Origin: Aquarana catesbeiana
Taxonomy: Eukaryota > Chordata > Amphibia > Anura > Ranidae
DNA: 64,000 nucleotides
Direction of reading: 5' to 3'
NCBI RefSeq assembly: GCF_042186555.1
Contig: NC_133326.1
Coordinates: 689,912,708 to 689,976,707, forward strand
Shown here: positions 31,876 to 43,942 of the stretch, in pieces
Position numbering within the stretch: the first letter of the stretch is position 1
Layout of the letters: each line of letters starts with the position of its first letter
The notes under the pieces: model-generated
What the model saw: the letters and a program-made list of their open reading frames with translations, nothing else
Database searches by the model: none
What the model was told of the DNA's origin: nothing
Program-made: the position numbers and the translations under genes

Positions 31876-33489
31876 CAGTATCTCACAAAAGTGAGTACAC
31901 CCCTCACATTTTTGTAAATGTTTTATTTTTATCTTTTCATGTAACAACACTGAAGAAATGACACTTTGCTACAATGTAAAGTAGTGAGTGTACAGCTTCT
32001 ATAACAGTGTAAATTTCCTTTCCCCTCAAAATAACTCAACACACAGCCATTAATGTCTAAACCGCTGGCAACAAAAGTGAGTACACCCCTAAGTGAAAAT
32101 ATCAAAATTGGGCTCATTTAGCAATTTTCCCTACCCGGTGTCAGGTGACTCGTTAATGTTACAAGATCTCAGGTGTGAATGGGGAGCAGATGTGTTAAAT
32201 TTGGTGTTATCGCTCTCACTGTCTCATACTGGTCACTGGAAGTTCAACATGGCACCTCATGGCAAAGAACTTTCTGAGGATCTGAAACAGAATTGTTGCT
32301 CTACATAAAGATGGCCTAGACCCTAAAACTGAGCTACAGCACAGTGGCCAAGACCATACAGCAGTTTAATGGGACAGGTTCCACTCGGAACAGGTCTTGC
32401 CATGGTTGACCAAAGCAGTTGAGTGCACGTGCTCAGCATCATATCCAGAGGTTGTCTTTGGGAAATAGATGTATGAGTGCTGCCAGCATTACTGCAGAGG
32501 TTGAAGGGGTGGGGGATCAGCCTGTCAGTGCTCAGACCATACACTGCACACTGCATCAAATTGGTCTGCATGGCTGTCATCCCAGAAGGAAGCTTCTTTG
32601 AAAGGTGATGCACAAGTCCGTAAACAGTTTGCTGAAGACAAGCAGACTAAGGACACGGATTACTGGAACCATGTGCTGTGGTCTGATAAGACCAAGATAA
32701 ACGTATTTGGTTCATATGGTGTCAAGTGTGTGTGGTGGCAACCAGGTTATGGAGTACAAAGAGAAGTGTGTCTTGCCTACAGTTAAGCATGGTGGTGCGG
32801 GTGTCATGGTCTGGGGCTGCATGAGTGCTGCCGGCACTGGGGAGCTACAGTTCATTGAGGGAACCATGAATTACAACATGTACTGTGACATACTGAAGCA
32901 GAGCATGATCCCCTCCCTTTGAATACTGGGCCGCAAGGCAGTATTCCAACATGATAATGACTCCAAACACACCTCCAAGACGACCACTGCCTTGCTAAAG
33001 AAGCTTAGGGTAAAGGTGATGGACTGACCAAGCATGTCTCCATACCTAAACCCTATTGAGCATCTATGGGGCATCCTCAAATGGAAAGTGGAGGAGTGCA
33101 AAGCCTCTACCATCCACCAGTTCCGTGATATTGTCATGAAGGAGTGGAAGAGGACTCCAGTGGCAACCTGTGAAGCTCTGGTGATCTCCATGCCCAAGAG
33201 GGTTAAGGCAGTGCTGGAAAATAATGGTGGCCACACAAAATATTGACACTTTGGGCCCAATTTGGACATTTTCACTTAGGGGTATACTCACTTTTGTTGC
33301 CAGCGGTTTAGACATTAATGGCTGTGTGTTGAGTTATTTTGAGGGGACAGCAAATTTACACTGTTATACAAGCTGTACACTCACTACTTTACATTGTACC
33401 AAAGTGTAATTTCTTCAGTATTGTCACATAAAAAGATATAATAAAATATTTACAAAAATATGGGGGTGTACTCACTTTGTGAGATACAG
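31876..33489 (+). mobile_element. Tc1-type DNA transposon with ~220-bp terminal inverted repeats
   Basis: The left end cagtatctcacaaaagtgag and the inverted right end (gtgagatacag) are flanked by TA. The inverted repeats cover 31876-32098 and 33268-33489. Internal copies of gtgagtacacccct near 32077 mark the two transposase-binding sites of the IR/DR arrangement. TIRs remain close to each other in sequence, but the gene is broken. Confidence 0.9.
32250..33246 (+). pseudogene. Tc1 transposase pseudogene
   Basis: The order of motifs is that of a Tc1 transposase of about 340 aa, read in several frames: KELSEDLK near the N-terminus, then DKQTKDTDYWNHVLWSDKTK, where WSD holds the first catalytic Asp. 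Next come GGAGVMVWGCMSAAGTGEL, then SPYLNPIEHLWGILK (the catalytic region where Tc1 has D/E before LNPIEH), ending GGHTKY. Frame changes occur near 32300, 32720 and 32925, with a stop at 32920. It is not functional. Confidence 0.88.
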
Positions 33490-33505
33490 TATATCTATAT
33501 ATATA

Positions 33506-33543
<38 letters not shown>

Positions 33544-33706
33544 GATAGATATCTATATATATCTATATCTATAGATATAGATATAGATATATATCTATCT
33601 ATATATATATATATCTATAGATATAGATATATATCTATAGATATATATATCTATAGATATATATCTATAGATATATATATCTATATATATATATATACAC
33701 AGTATA
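33490..33706. repeat. AT-rich simple repeat (TATC/TAGA)n
   Basis: Runs of tatatc, tagata and ctatagatata, with many small palindromes. Confidence 0.95.
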
Positions 33707-34850
33707 TGCCCCAATAGTCTCCAACTTTAATTCACATTAGATGTAGGTTTGATTCAGGTGCCTGTCCTTTAAGGCCAGAGAGGCCCGGACACACACCCTC
33801 TGCTCCCCAATCTCAAACTCTTGTAGTCCAACTTGTAAAGCTATATCAGTATCAGGGGGGAGACACAGCAGCCTGTGCCTGGACACAAAGGCCCTGACTT
33901 GGACATCCACCTACAGGTTATTCACTTTAATCTCTGCCCCAGAAGAACTGGTTCCACACGGAGCACCTTCTGATTTCAGCCTCCCAATTTTGTTGACCGA
34001 ACCCACCTGTTCTTAATTGTATTCCTCCCCTGAGCTACTTGTTCCTGAGACTTAGATACTTTTTTACCATGTCACTTATGTCATTTTCACAATGAGAAAC
34101 AGCGTTTGGTTTTAAACAGCTATATACATTTTATATTAGTATTTTTTTTCAACAATAGGTCAAACTCAAAATTTTCACACACAGTCAGAGAGTTCATTCA
34201 TCATCCCTTCCTCCTACTTGCCTACTGTATTCAGCCATACTACATATGGAGTTTTAAAGTAAAAAACTGAAAGGAAACAACTGCATTTGTCATCTTTCTT
34301 TAGAAATACTTTCTCAGACATTTGTCACTAAAACAAATGTCCCAACTGAAGGATTTACCTCCTTCTATTGTAAAATGTTGTTTTTGTCATCTCTCTCTAT
34401 TTTAGTGGCCGTGGTCACCAACACGAATACGAGTAAAACTACCTGGCGGTAACAAATAGAGCAATACAAACTTGACAAAGGGATTCCGTGCTACTCTCTT
34501 GACGGCCTCTCTCATATTATGTCTAGACTACTGTCCTCCTCCTCTAGAGCCTGGTTTTTATAGCCCCCCCCCCCCCCCGGATCCTCCCCGCCCTACCCAC
34601 TCCCTCTCCCTTTTTTCTTACCCCTTTAACTGGGTCCCTTGAGATCTATGCTATATTGATCTCCATTGTATATCGGGTCTTTGTCTGTATTTCTTTACAA
34701 ACCCTTTTGCTATATTACTAATTACTTATATTGTTCTCGTTTAGGACCAATTCTCCTTGCATGAATTTGTGTTTTCAGAGACACACTGTTAGATTGCCCA
34801 ATCGTTCCATCTCTAACTTGCTTTTGTCTTGAACTAATGTACTGTAACTC
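33707..34850. other. Non-coding stretch between two Tc1 elements
   Basis: No gene recognised. It includes a C-run (34566-34578) and T-rich tracts. Part may be the 3' untranslated region of a LINE that continues after the second Tc1 element (36030 onward). This is a guess from composition. Confidence 0.45.
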
Positions 34851-35273
34851 TACACTCCCCGGCCAGTTTATTAGGTATACCTGTTTAATTGCTTGGTAAC
34901 GCAAACTGCTAATCAGCCATTCACATGGCAGCAACTCAATGCATTTAGGCATCTAGACATGGTGAAGATGGCTTGTGGAAGTTTAAACAGAGCAACAGAA
35001 TGGGGAAGAAAGGGGATTTAAGTCTTTGAACATGGTATGGTTCTTGGTGCCAGACGGGCTGGTCTGAGTATTTAAAAACCTGCTGATCTACTGGGATTTC
35101 CCCGCACAACCATCTCTCAGATTTAAAGAGAATGGTGGAAAAAAAGAGAAAATGTCCAGTGAGCGGCAGTTGTGTGGACGAAAATGCCTTGTTGATGTCA
35201 GAGGTCAGCGGGCAGACTGGTTTGAGATGATAGAAAGGCAGTAACTCAAATAACCACTCGTTATACCCGAGGT

Positions 35274-35835
35274 ATGCAGAATACCATCTCTGAATGCACA
35301 GCACATCAAACCTTGAAGCAGATGGGCTTCAGCAGCAGAAGACCACACCAGGTGACACTCCTGTCAGCTAAGAACAGGAAACTGAGGCTAAAATTTCCAC
35401 AGGCTCACCAAAATTGGACAGTAGTAGATTGGGAAAACATTGCCTGGTCTGATGAGTCTCAATTTCGTTTGTGACATTCAGACGGTAGGGTCAGAATTCG
35501 GCGTAAACAACATGAAACCATGGATCCATCCTGCCTTATATCAACGGTTCAGGCTGGTGATGGTGTAATGGTGTGGGGGATATATTCTTGGCACACTTTT
35601 GGTCCCTTAGTACCAATTGAGCATCATTTAAACGCCAGGTCCAACCTGAGTATTGTTGCTGACCATGTCCATCCCTTTATGACTCCAGTGTACACATCTT
35701 CTGATGGTTCCTTCCTGCAGGATAATGCACCACCATGTCACAAAGCTCTAATCATCTCACCACTGGTTTCTTGAACATGACGAGTTCACTGTACTCCAAT
35801 GGCCTCCACAGTCACCAGATCTCAATCCAATAGAG
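35274..35835 (+). pseudogene. Tc1 transposase pseudogene, interrupted
   Basis: The frame from 35274 gives the DNA-binding to catalytic region (TLKQMGFSSRRPH, then WSDESQFRL) before a stop at 35472-35474. A second frame (35520-35774) carries VQAGDGVMVWGIYS and QDNAPPCHKA, the latter being the QDNA(P)CH block with a catalytic Asp. The final LNPIE block is cut at caatagagca. Confidence 0.85.
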
Positions 35836-35980
35836 CAGTAGTTCTCAAACTCAGTCCTCAAGTACCCCCAACAAGCCATGTTTTCAGGTTTGCCTTTATC
35901 TTGCACAGGTGCTTTAAATCAGAGTCAATGGCTTGGTATTTAGGACAGCTATTTTATCTAAGAAAGATTCCCAAAACATG
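35836..35980. mobile_element. hAT-like MITE fragment inside the Tc1
   Basis: It starts cagtagttctcaaactcag and continues tcctcaagtacccccaac, matching the general form of hAT MITEs that begin CAGTGGTTCTCAA. The right terminus is not visible and part of the Tc1 is missing, so a deletion accompanied or followed insertion. Confidence 0.65.
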
Positions 35981-36026
35981 GCCTACGTGATGCTATCATG
36001 TCAATTTGGACCAAAAGCTCTGAGGA

Positions 36027-36160
36027 ATGACCAAAAAAAATCTATTTTTATGTAAGATTTTATCATGTAATGTAATAAAAAGTCCCACCCCCTTGTTCTC
36101 TCCCCCCCCCCCCCTTTTTTGATAATAAAAAGATTGTAATTAAAAAAAAAAAAAAAAGAA
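36027..36160 (+). mobile_element. LINE-like 3' tail
   Basis: The sequence ends gataataaaaagattgtaatt followed by a long A-run. This is consistent with the 3' end of a LINE. No ORF is attached. Confidence 0.5.
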
Positions 36161-37165
36161 GAGAAAAAGAAAAAAAAAAGAATTACAGAACACCCTTCAA
36201 GACATAAATCTGATGTATCCATTACAGAATCCAGAAACTTCACATAGTAGACCTGTTTCATCTTTTGCACACAAGTAGCCTACCTTAGCATGGAAGAATC
36301 AACAACAAAGTTCAAATAAAGGAGGTCGTTTCAGATCCCCAGATCCAGAACCTGTTGACTCAATGGATTGATAGCCTCAAAAGGCTGTGGTCTTTTTTGT
36401 TTCCCAATGTATGGTAGAAAATGCCAACCTATACTGGTTATCCGTCTTATGGCCTTATGATGGCCCCTATCTCTCCCACAATTATTTCTTAATTTTTTCT
36501 TAATAATTTTTTTTCTCAATATATTAATATTGGGTTTTTGATTTAATTTACATATATTTTTTTTCTTTTTTCTTTCGTTTTTTTTTTTCATTTTGCATAT
36601 GAATGAGGTAGTTTTGAAGATTTTTCAGCTCATTTTGCCTCAATATTTTTTTTTTATTTTCCAAATAATTTAAATTAAGTTTCCATAATGTTACAGTTTC
36701 TCAAAAATGTTTATCTATTATATTTCAGTTTGGAATCTTCCTTAATAATCCCATCCAGAATTATTAGGATTTACAGTTTTTGTTTGGGCTAATATATCCT
36801 GGTTTTATCTCATACCCTCGTAATAATTTGGTAACTGGCTTTCCTGTGTTTCCCACTTGCCCCCCCCCCCCCCCCCCCGTATTAATAGTGGAAAACTAAT
36901 AGTAGCCAATGTATCCTTGGAGGATGACTTTTTCTCATCAAAGAACCAGGTTATAGGGACATATATGTTTACCCTAATCTATTTGATATCTATGATCCTT
37001 ACTTCCCTCATGATCTTGCCATTCTCTTTTGTTCTGTCTTCTTCTATCCCCCCTTCCCCGAAGGTAGGTTCATCCAAATATTGCTCAGGACTATCAGTCA
37101 GATATTATATTTCACAAATTCATAATCCCATGCCCCCCTTAAATATATTATCCATGTACAGGGAC
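36161..37165. other. Low-complexity stretch, no gene seen
   Basis: T-rich tracts (36480-36660), a C-run (36860-36878) and no recognisable domain. It may be the 5' region of the LINE whose endonuclease begins at about 37170. Confidence 0.5.
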
Positions 37166-37169
37166 TCAT

Positions 37170-37804
37170 TAGTCCACAAAAATGCACCAAAGCTTTCTGT
37201 TCCTTTTCTACTAGGAAGGAACACATTTTATGCCTTCAAGAAACACATTTTACAACTCTTATTGTACTTATCGTCTTCCATTGCAATATGCCTTCCACAA
37301 CTTTAAAAGAGATTAAGGTCCCAGAGGGTAGATACTTGATCCTTACAGGTCATTTAGCGGATTCTGCTGTTACAATAGTATCCTATTATGCCCCTAATAA
37401 AAGACCCATTTCATTCCTTTCACATCTTTTGAGGTGGAAATCCACAAAATGGGCACAGTAATTATATGTGGAGATTCGAACCAGATCCTCCTGCCCTTCT
37501 TAGACAAATCCCCAATATCCCAATCAAACACTCCCAATAAATACTCCTTTTCACAACTCATTGCAAAACACAATCTAGTAGACTCATGGCAGGAATTAAA
37601 CCAGATCAAACGACAATATGCACATTATTTGTATCCACACAATTCATTCTCACAAATTGACCATTTGTTCTTAACCATAGGAATGGCGCCTGAGATCTTG
37701 GCATCTAAGATCATACCAGTCACATGGTCTGATCATAATGCAGTTTTTACTGTCATAGCCTCTATGATTCCTAAAGTTCAGGATCCCACATGGTATCTCA
37801 AAGA
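37170..37804 (+). pseudogene. L1-clade LINE endonuclease region, outside segment B
   Basis: Minor frame changes aside, this is the apurinic-type endonuclease domain at the start of ORF2: EHILCLQETHF (about 37216-37250, with the catalytic Glu), GRYLILTGHL and SYYAPNKRP, VIICGDSN (usual form GDFN), HNLVDSWQELN, and SQIDHLF...SDHNAVFTVI (37650-37760) with the closing SDH box. It joins the reverse transcriptase at 39001 across the inserted hAT at 37805. Segment A lacks this part. Confidence 0.85.
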
Positions 37805-39000
37805 CAGGGCCGGCCCTACCAAGGGACCAAGTGGGCCTATGGTCCCAGGCGGCATTTTATGAGGAGGCAGCAGCTGGGAGTGACAAGTTGTAGCCATACC
37901 TTAGTAGCTGCCCAGCCATACCTTACCTGTCAGGAGGAGGTCGGATCAGTCAGCAGGAGCAGGGCCGATCCAGCTGTGCACTGCACTGGTTGCTAGAATC
38001 GCCTGGCGCCCGGCGTCTAGCAACCAGTGACGTCAGAGACTGCAGCCGCCCCAGCGTTCGGAGCACTCAGCCTCCGCACCTAGTTAATTAGCTCCGCCTC
38101 CACTCACCCACCTCTTCTATCTTCTTCAGCGTGGCTCAGAGCCTGAGGAAAAGGAAGCACGTCTGAAGAGAGCTGCCTGTGCCTGAGTTTGAGTTGAGCA
38201 GCTGTCCACAGTCCACCTGCACAGCACCTGCCCCTGGCTGAGGTGTTGCAGACTGCATGTAACTGTTCCCATGATCTGAAGGCTCGGCATTGACCCTTAC
38301 CCTGTCCATTCTGCCACCAGTGAGTTCCCCATAGCAGCATTGTCTGCAGGAGTCCAAATCCCAGTACTGTAAGTACACTGTCACACATCACAAGTTGTAT
38401 GAGACATGAGAGCCAGAGAGGGACTTGCCTTGCCCAGTCCTGATTAACCATTTCACCCCCGGAAGATTTGCCCCCTTAATGACCAGGCCATTTTCGCTGA
38501 TACGGCACTGTTACTTTAACTGATAATTGTGCGGTCATGCAACGCTGTACCTGAATAAAATTGATGTCCTTTTTTTCCCACAAATAGAGCTTTCTTTGAT
38601 CCCCTCTGCGGTTTTTATTTTTTGCGCTATAAACAAAAAAAGAGCGACAATTTAAAAAAAAAAAAAAAAACAGTATTTTTTACTTATTGCTATAATAAAT
38701 ATCCTCCCCCCCAAAAAAAGTCTTCATTAGTTTTGGCCAATATGTATTCTGCTACATATTTTTGGTTAAAAAAAAATTGCAATAAGCGTATATTGATTGG
38801 TTTGCACAAAAGTTATAGCATCTAAAAAATAGGGAATAGATTTAAGATATTTTTAATCTGATTTTCTGATAAATAAAATTTTAGTGATCATGATATAAAA
38901 TAATGAATGTGGGGGCCTTTTGGTGGGCGTGACTTTTTTTTGGGGGGGGGCAGCATTTCATTCTTGGACCCAGGCAGCACAATGTCTTGGGCCGGCCCTG
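37805..39000. mobile_element. hAT-type element with CAGGGCCGGCCCT ends and 8-bp TSD
   Basis: This 1196-bp insertion in the LINE has both termini (cagggccggccct and its inverted copy gggccggccctg) and the octamer ctcaaaga at 37797-37804 and 39001-39008. No transposase is visible. Internal A/T-rich and poly-C tracts match 6405-7468. Confidence 0.92.
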
Positions 39001-40242
39001 CTCAAAGACTCTATTCTTCAAAATAGGAAACATAAAATAGATATTGAATCTGCTCTTAAGGAATACCTAACACATAACTCCACCCCTGACATATCCCCAC
39101 TTACCCTATGGGAGGCGCATAAACCAGTTCTTCAAGGGATTTGTTTAAGACAAGCGACACTGTTTAATAGAGAAGCAGAATTTAACGCTAGTTATATGGC
39201 GTTTCAAAATAACCCTTCTCCAAAATGAAAGCTTAAATTAGACAAGGCCAAACTGGAGTTTGATCTATTTCTTACAGAAACAGCTAACAAAACACTTAAA
39301 AGATCATGCCATAACTATTACATTAAAGCTAATAAATCTGATACTTTTTTGGCCCGTACACTTAAATCTTACCCAAAACCCTCTAGACCAATATGCCTGA
39401 AAATTTCCAGAGATATATATTCTAATGACCCTGTGAAAATACTACAAAAAAATACTACAAACTTAGCGACATTATATTCACCCGAAAAGGAGCTGGATAC
39501 CTCTAAGGCAGATGATTTTTTTCTCCCATATCTCTCTTCCCTCATTATTAAAAATTCAAGACTTGCTAGAAGATCAGATCTCAGCTAATGAAGTGCTAAA
39601 TGCTATAAAAATATTAAAACTTAATAAGAGACCTGGACCTGATGGGTTCTCTTTGCGGAAACTTTATCTCCTGTTTTAGCCAATCCCTTCAGTTCTGTCC
39701 TCAAAGGTCAGTGTTTCAGACAGGAAACATTGACAGCAATTATATGCATGCTTCCCAAACCCCACACCGATGATACAATTTGATCAAATTATCGTCTTTT
39801 TTCTCTGTTGAACCTAGACATCAAGTTTCTAGCTAAGGTTCTTGACACTAGATTGAATAGATTTATAGGAAATCTTATACACCGTGACCAAGTAGGTTTT
39901 ATGCCTGTTCGGCAAGCCAACGATAATATTCGTTGGGCGGTCCTTTTATCTCACTTTGCTAAAACATTTTGCATTCCATCCTGTCGCATTTTCTCTCCTT
40001 AGACCTTAAAAAAGCATTTGGTTCTATATCATGGTCTTATATGCATTTTACTTTGCAGAAATGGGGCTTTGGCCCTCATTTCCTACAATGGATCGCTGCA
40101 TTATACAATCAACCTAAAGCATATATTAAATATGCGGGCTATAAATCAGATGCATTTATTATAGGAAGGGGTACAAGAAAAGGGTGCCCTCCTTCTCCTC
40201 TTCTATTCGCCCTGCTTATTGAACCATTGGCCCAGAGAATTA

Positions 40243-40644
40243 TGCCCTGTACACGGTCGGATTTTCAGACGGAAAATGTGTGATAGGACCTTGTTGTCGG
40301 AAATTCCGACCGTGTGTAGGCTCCATCACACATTTTCCATTGGATTTTCCGACACACAAAATTTGAGAGCAGGCTATAAAACTTTCCGAAAACAAAATCC
40401 GTTGTCGGAATTTCCGATCGTGTGTACACAAATCCGACGCACAAAGTGCCACGCATGCTCAGAATAAATAAAGAGATGAAAGCTATTGGCTACTGCCCCG
40501 TTTATAGTCCCGACGTACGTGTTTTACGTCACCGCGTTCAGAATGATCGGATTTTCCAACAATTTGTGTGACCGTGTGTATGCAAGACAAGTTTGAGCCA
40601 ACATCCGTCGGAAAAAATCAATGTCCGACCGTGTGTACGGGGCA
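40243..40644. mobile_element. PIF/Harbinger-like MITE, TTA TSD (segment B only)
   Basis: A 402-bp element with ends tgccctgtacacggtcgg / ccgaccgtgtgtacggggca, flanked by TTA at 40240-40242 and 40645-40647. The LINE in segment A reads agagaattagaactgatcc here with a single TTA. Confidence 0.92.
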
Positions 40645-40730
40645 TTAGAACTGATCCTTCCATTACAGGCATAGAACTAGGTGCATATCATCATAAATTG
40701 TGTTTATTTGCAGATTATATTCTTCTATTC

Positions 40731-40989
40731 CATAGGTGTGCGCAGCCTATCGCATTAGGGTGTGAACCCCAAAGCTCAAATACATATGCATGTGTATATT
40801 TACTGATGGTGTCAGTAGGGCAGTGGACAGTGTCAGTAGTTTTATTTTTATTCTTTAAAAATTATTTTATTTTGTAACATTTTTTTTTTGGATGAAATAT
40901 CAGTGGTCTAAACAGGGGGGAATATGCACCACACAAGGCGATTAGGGTGTGCCTAGGCACACCTGGCACACCCTGTGCGCACGCCTATG
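40731..40989. mobile_element. Small hAT MITE with 8-bp TSD (segment B only)
   Basis: A 259-bp element with ends cataggtgtgcgca and (inverted) cataggcgtgcgcaca, flanked by ttctattc at 40723-40730 and 40990-40997. The LINE in segment A has no insertion at the equivalent place near 8803. Confidence 0.92.
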
Positions 40990-42550
40990 TTCTATTCTTA
41001 TCCTCCCCACAAATCTCTATCCCTAATTTGCAGCTACTTCAGGTCTTAAAGTTAATATGCAGAAATCAACAGCATTGAACATTTCATTATCTGATAAGGA
41101 AATGTGTACTGTTAAGGAGGCATTTCCTTTTAAATGGGCTACACACAGTCGGCCCTACTTAGGTATTCAGCTCACCGCAGATCACAAAGATCTATTTTCC
41201 GCCAATTATCCAGCCTTATTGAAACAAACCACAAGTTTATTGTCAAAATGGTCATCTAGTCCACTTTCCTGGTTCAGGAAAATCAATTTAATTAAAATGA
41301 TCATTCTTCCGAATGTTTATATTTATTTAGAGTTCTCTCTATGCACATCCCGGCTTATTTTTTGAAAATATTACAGCAGAGAGCGATACAATTCACTTGG
41401 AGACAAATTAAACCAAGATTGCCTAAAGAAACCTTATATCTCTCCAAATTGTGGGGTGGCTTGGGTTTTCCTAATTTCATTACATATTATAAGGCTACTC
41501 AAGTGGCACAACTGTCAAAATATCAAGCTACTACTGAACCCCCCCTCTGGGTTGCAATAGAAGCAGTGGACTGTGGACTGTGACTATATTATGGTTATGT
41601 CCAAGGGATCGTAAAAACCTTCTGAATCTGATTACTAAACATTCTTTATCACTATGGGATAGACACAGAACTATGTATGGTCTACAATCTTTACATAACT
41701 CACTCCTTTCATTCCACAAAAATCCAGCCTTCTATCCAGCATGGACTTCCTTGACCCCCTACTATCTCAACCTTTAATTTACCCAGCTCCCATTTGTTTA
41801 GATGTTATCAGCTTACCATGCTTTTCATGCCCAGTTCTCACAAGCTAATCCAACGATTGAACAATCTATCTCGGAAAAAGTACTTTGGTCTGATTGATCG
41901 GAGAAACCTACCTCCAGATTGTAGTCTCATCTTATTACAGTTTCTCTCCCGGTGTTAAAGGGTCTTAGGGCTAGATGGTTGTGGGATATTCCTGATTTAA
42001 ACAATGACGATTGGAAGGCTGTGTGGGACTTTCCCTTTTGATCTTTGGTCTCATTGAGAGACCGTTTGATTCAGTTCAAATTGGTGCATAGAGCCTATTT
42101 TACGACTTTACAAGATGAACCCTATGCGTTCTTCCGACTGCTGGCGGTGTGGTATGGCTCTGGGAGACTTCTCACACATCTTCTGGACCTGTTCATATAT
42201 TGTAGGCTTTTGGGCGGAGGAGGTGGCTTTGTTAAACTCCATTTTATCCATCCCTTTCCCGATTTCTATGTCAGTATGTTTGTTGGGTTTGGTGGAGGAT
42301 ATTCTTCCTACAAAGGCAGAGCGGACATATGTTAATATTACTTTGTTTTATGCTAGAAAAGCAAATTGCCCTGTATTGGAAGAAACCTTCCCCGCCTACA
42401 CTTTTATACTGGAAACAATTGGTCAATAACAGTTTACCATTACATAGAGATACTTATGTGAATAGAGGTTGTCCACGCAAATACGATAACATTTGGGCTA
42501 ATTGGTTGGCCGAGCCTTGCACAGCATCGGCCACCAATATCAATTTTTGA

Positions 42551-42853
42551 TATGATACTGATACATACATTGTCATATAGACTACATGGATTGCTGATTA
42601 TATTATCTGCTATAGATGTATATGAGTTGGCTGTCATTGTGGTGACTGAAAGATCTTATGCCTTAGACATTATTTTGTTATTCTTTTATTTTGACTGCCG
42701 ATTTGTATACTAGATAGGAAATTGGTAATGTGATTCGGTGAGGATTTCAATGATACATATATATTTTGCTCAACGTGTACTGTGTTTTGTATTTTTTTCT
42801 GTATTTGTGTTATTATTATTTTTTGTAAATCAACAAAACTAAAGAGATTTCTA

Positions 42854-42860
<7 letters not shown>
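42551..42860 (+). mobile_element. LINE 3' end, segment B
   Basis: Uninterrupted version of 10364-10421 plus 13521-13765. It includes the unoccupied Penelope target site around 42595-42610 and ends in an A-rich tail. Confidence 0.8.

Positions 42861-42911
<51 letters not shown>
42861..42911. repeat. (TA)n microsatellite
   Basis: About 25 TA units. Segment A has only a few bases of TA here (13758-13764), so it expanded after the duplication. Confidence 0.95.
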
Positions 42912-42914
<3 letters not shown>

Positions 42915-43323
42915 GCCTGTAAAGTGGCACATCTGTACCGTGTATAGAACCTGCTGCCGCAAAGCTGACATTTATAAAGGAAAAAAAATGACATTTAAAT
43001 TGATTTTCCCTGCAAGCTTTCTTTATTTAGTAAACAACGGCTTGGGGAGCCAGTCTGTATGATGAGGCTACAATTTAATGCACTCGGAACAAGATTCCAT
43101 TTTTTGATACAATTTTGTGTCTCTTTGTCAGACTTTGGATGGAAATAACAAAGTTTTGTGCCACAATGAGCAAGTCTTCTGTGAAGAAGCCAAAGATTAA
43201 CAATTTTTTTTAGATAAAGTCTGGTGTCTCTTTTGCAGACTGTGGATAGAAGTAACAGGTGCGGAAAAAGCCTATAGAGGTACTCTTGATGAAAGTAAGA
43301 ATTGGCCTTGCTGTAAAGAGTTA

Positions 43324-43769
43324 TGCCGCGTACACACGGTCAGACTTTTCGTCTACAAAACTCCGACGGACGCCGACGGACAAAATACGGCTGACAATCC
43401 GATCGTGTGTGGGCTTCCCCGGACTTTCAGCAGACTTTTCCAGCCGCAAATCTGATGGACTTTAGATTTGAAACATGCTTCAAATCTTTACGTCGTAACT
43501 ACGCCGGACCCAGAAATCCGCTCGTCTGTGTGCTAGTCCGACGGACAAAAACCGACGCTAGGGCATCTATTGGCTACTGGCTATCAACGTCCTTATTTTA
43601 GTCTGGTGTACGTCATCACGTACGAATCCGTCAGACTTTTGTGTGATCGTGTGTAGACAAGTCCGTTCATTAGAAAGTCTGCCGCAAGTCCGCCAAAAGT
43701 CCGTCGAAAGTCTGTCGGACGGGCTGTCGGACTTTTGTAGCCAAAAAGTCCGACCGTGTGTACGCGGCA
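43324..43769. mobile_element. PIF/Harbinger-like MITE, TTA TSD (segment B only)
   Basis: A 446-bp element with inverted ends (tgccgcgtacacacggtc ...) flanked by TTA at 43321-43323 and 43770-43772. Segment A is uninterrupted at about 14207 (agttaaaatttgaag). It belongs to the same subfamily as 18389-18845 but in the opposite relative orientation. Confidence 0.93.
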
Positions 43770-43942
43770 TTAGAATTTGAAGCTCTGGTCAAACAGGTGT
43801 GGAAAAAATGGTCTTTGGGTGTTGGTGGTGCCTTCACATGGTAACCCTATAGAGATACTCTTGATGAAAGCAAGAATTGGCCTTGCTGGGAGAACATGAC
43901 TGCCAATTGGTTGTTTATTAGTGTTCTCCCCTCTCTTTAGGC

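Larger units (their letters stand above)
34853..36026 (+). mobile_element. Second Tc1-type transposon, decayed and interrupted
   Basis: It begins cactccccggccagtttatt after TA, a recognisable Tc1-family end. Transposase pieces include a helix-turn-helix region, SRRPHQVTLLSAKNRKLRL, WENIAWSDESQFRL (catalytic Asp in WSDES) and GDGVMVWG. At about 35836 a hAT-like fragment interrupts it. It then resumes with gtgatgctatcatgtcaatt and stops near 36026 without its right end. Confidence 0.85.
39001..42550 (+). pseudogene. L1-clade LINE ORF2 remnant (reverse transcriptase region), segment B
   Basis: Paralogue of 7469-10363 with the same order of blocks: LNKRPGPDGF (39620-39650), LDIKFLAKVLDTRLNRFIGN and HRDQVGFMP (39808-39905), LDLKKAFGSISWSYMHF (39995-40050), GTRKGCPPSPLLFALLIEPL (40170-40230), C-terminal part to a stop at 42548. 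LDLKKAFGSISW is better preserved than in A. It is interrupted by two MITEs (40243-40644 and 40731-40989) and carries further frame changes, so it is dead. Joined with 37170-37804 it is part of one LINE. Confidence 0.87.
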
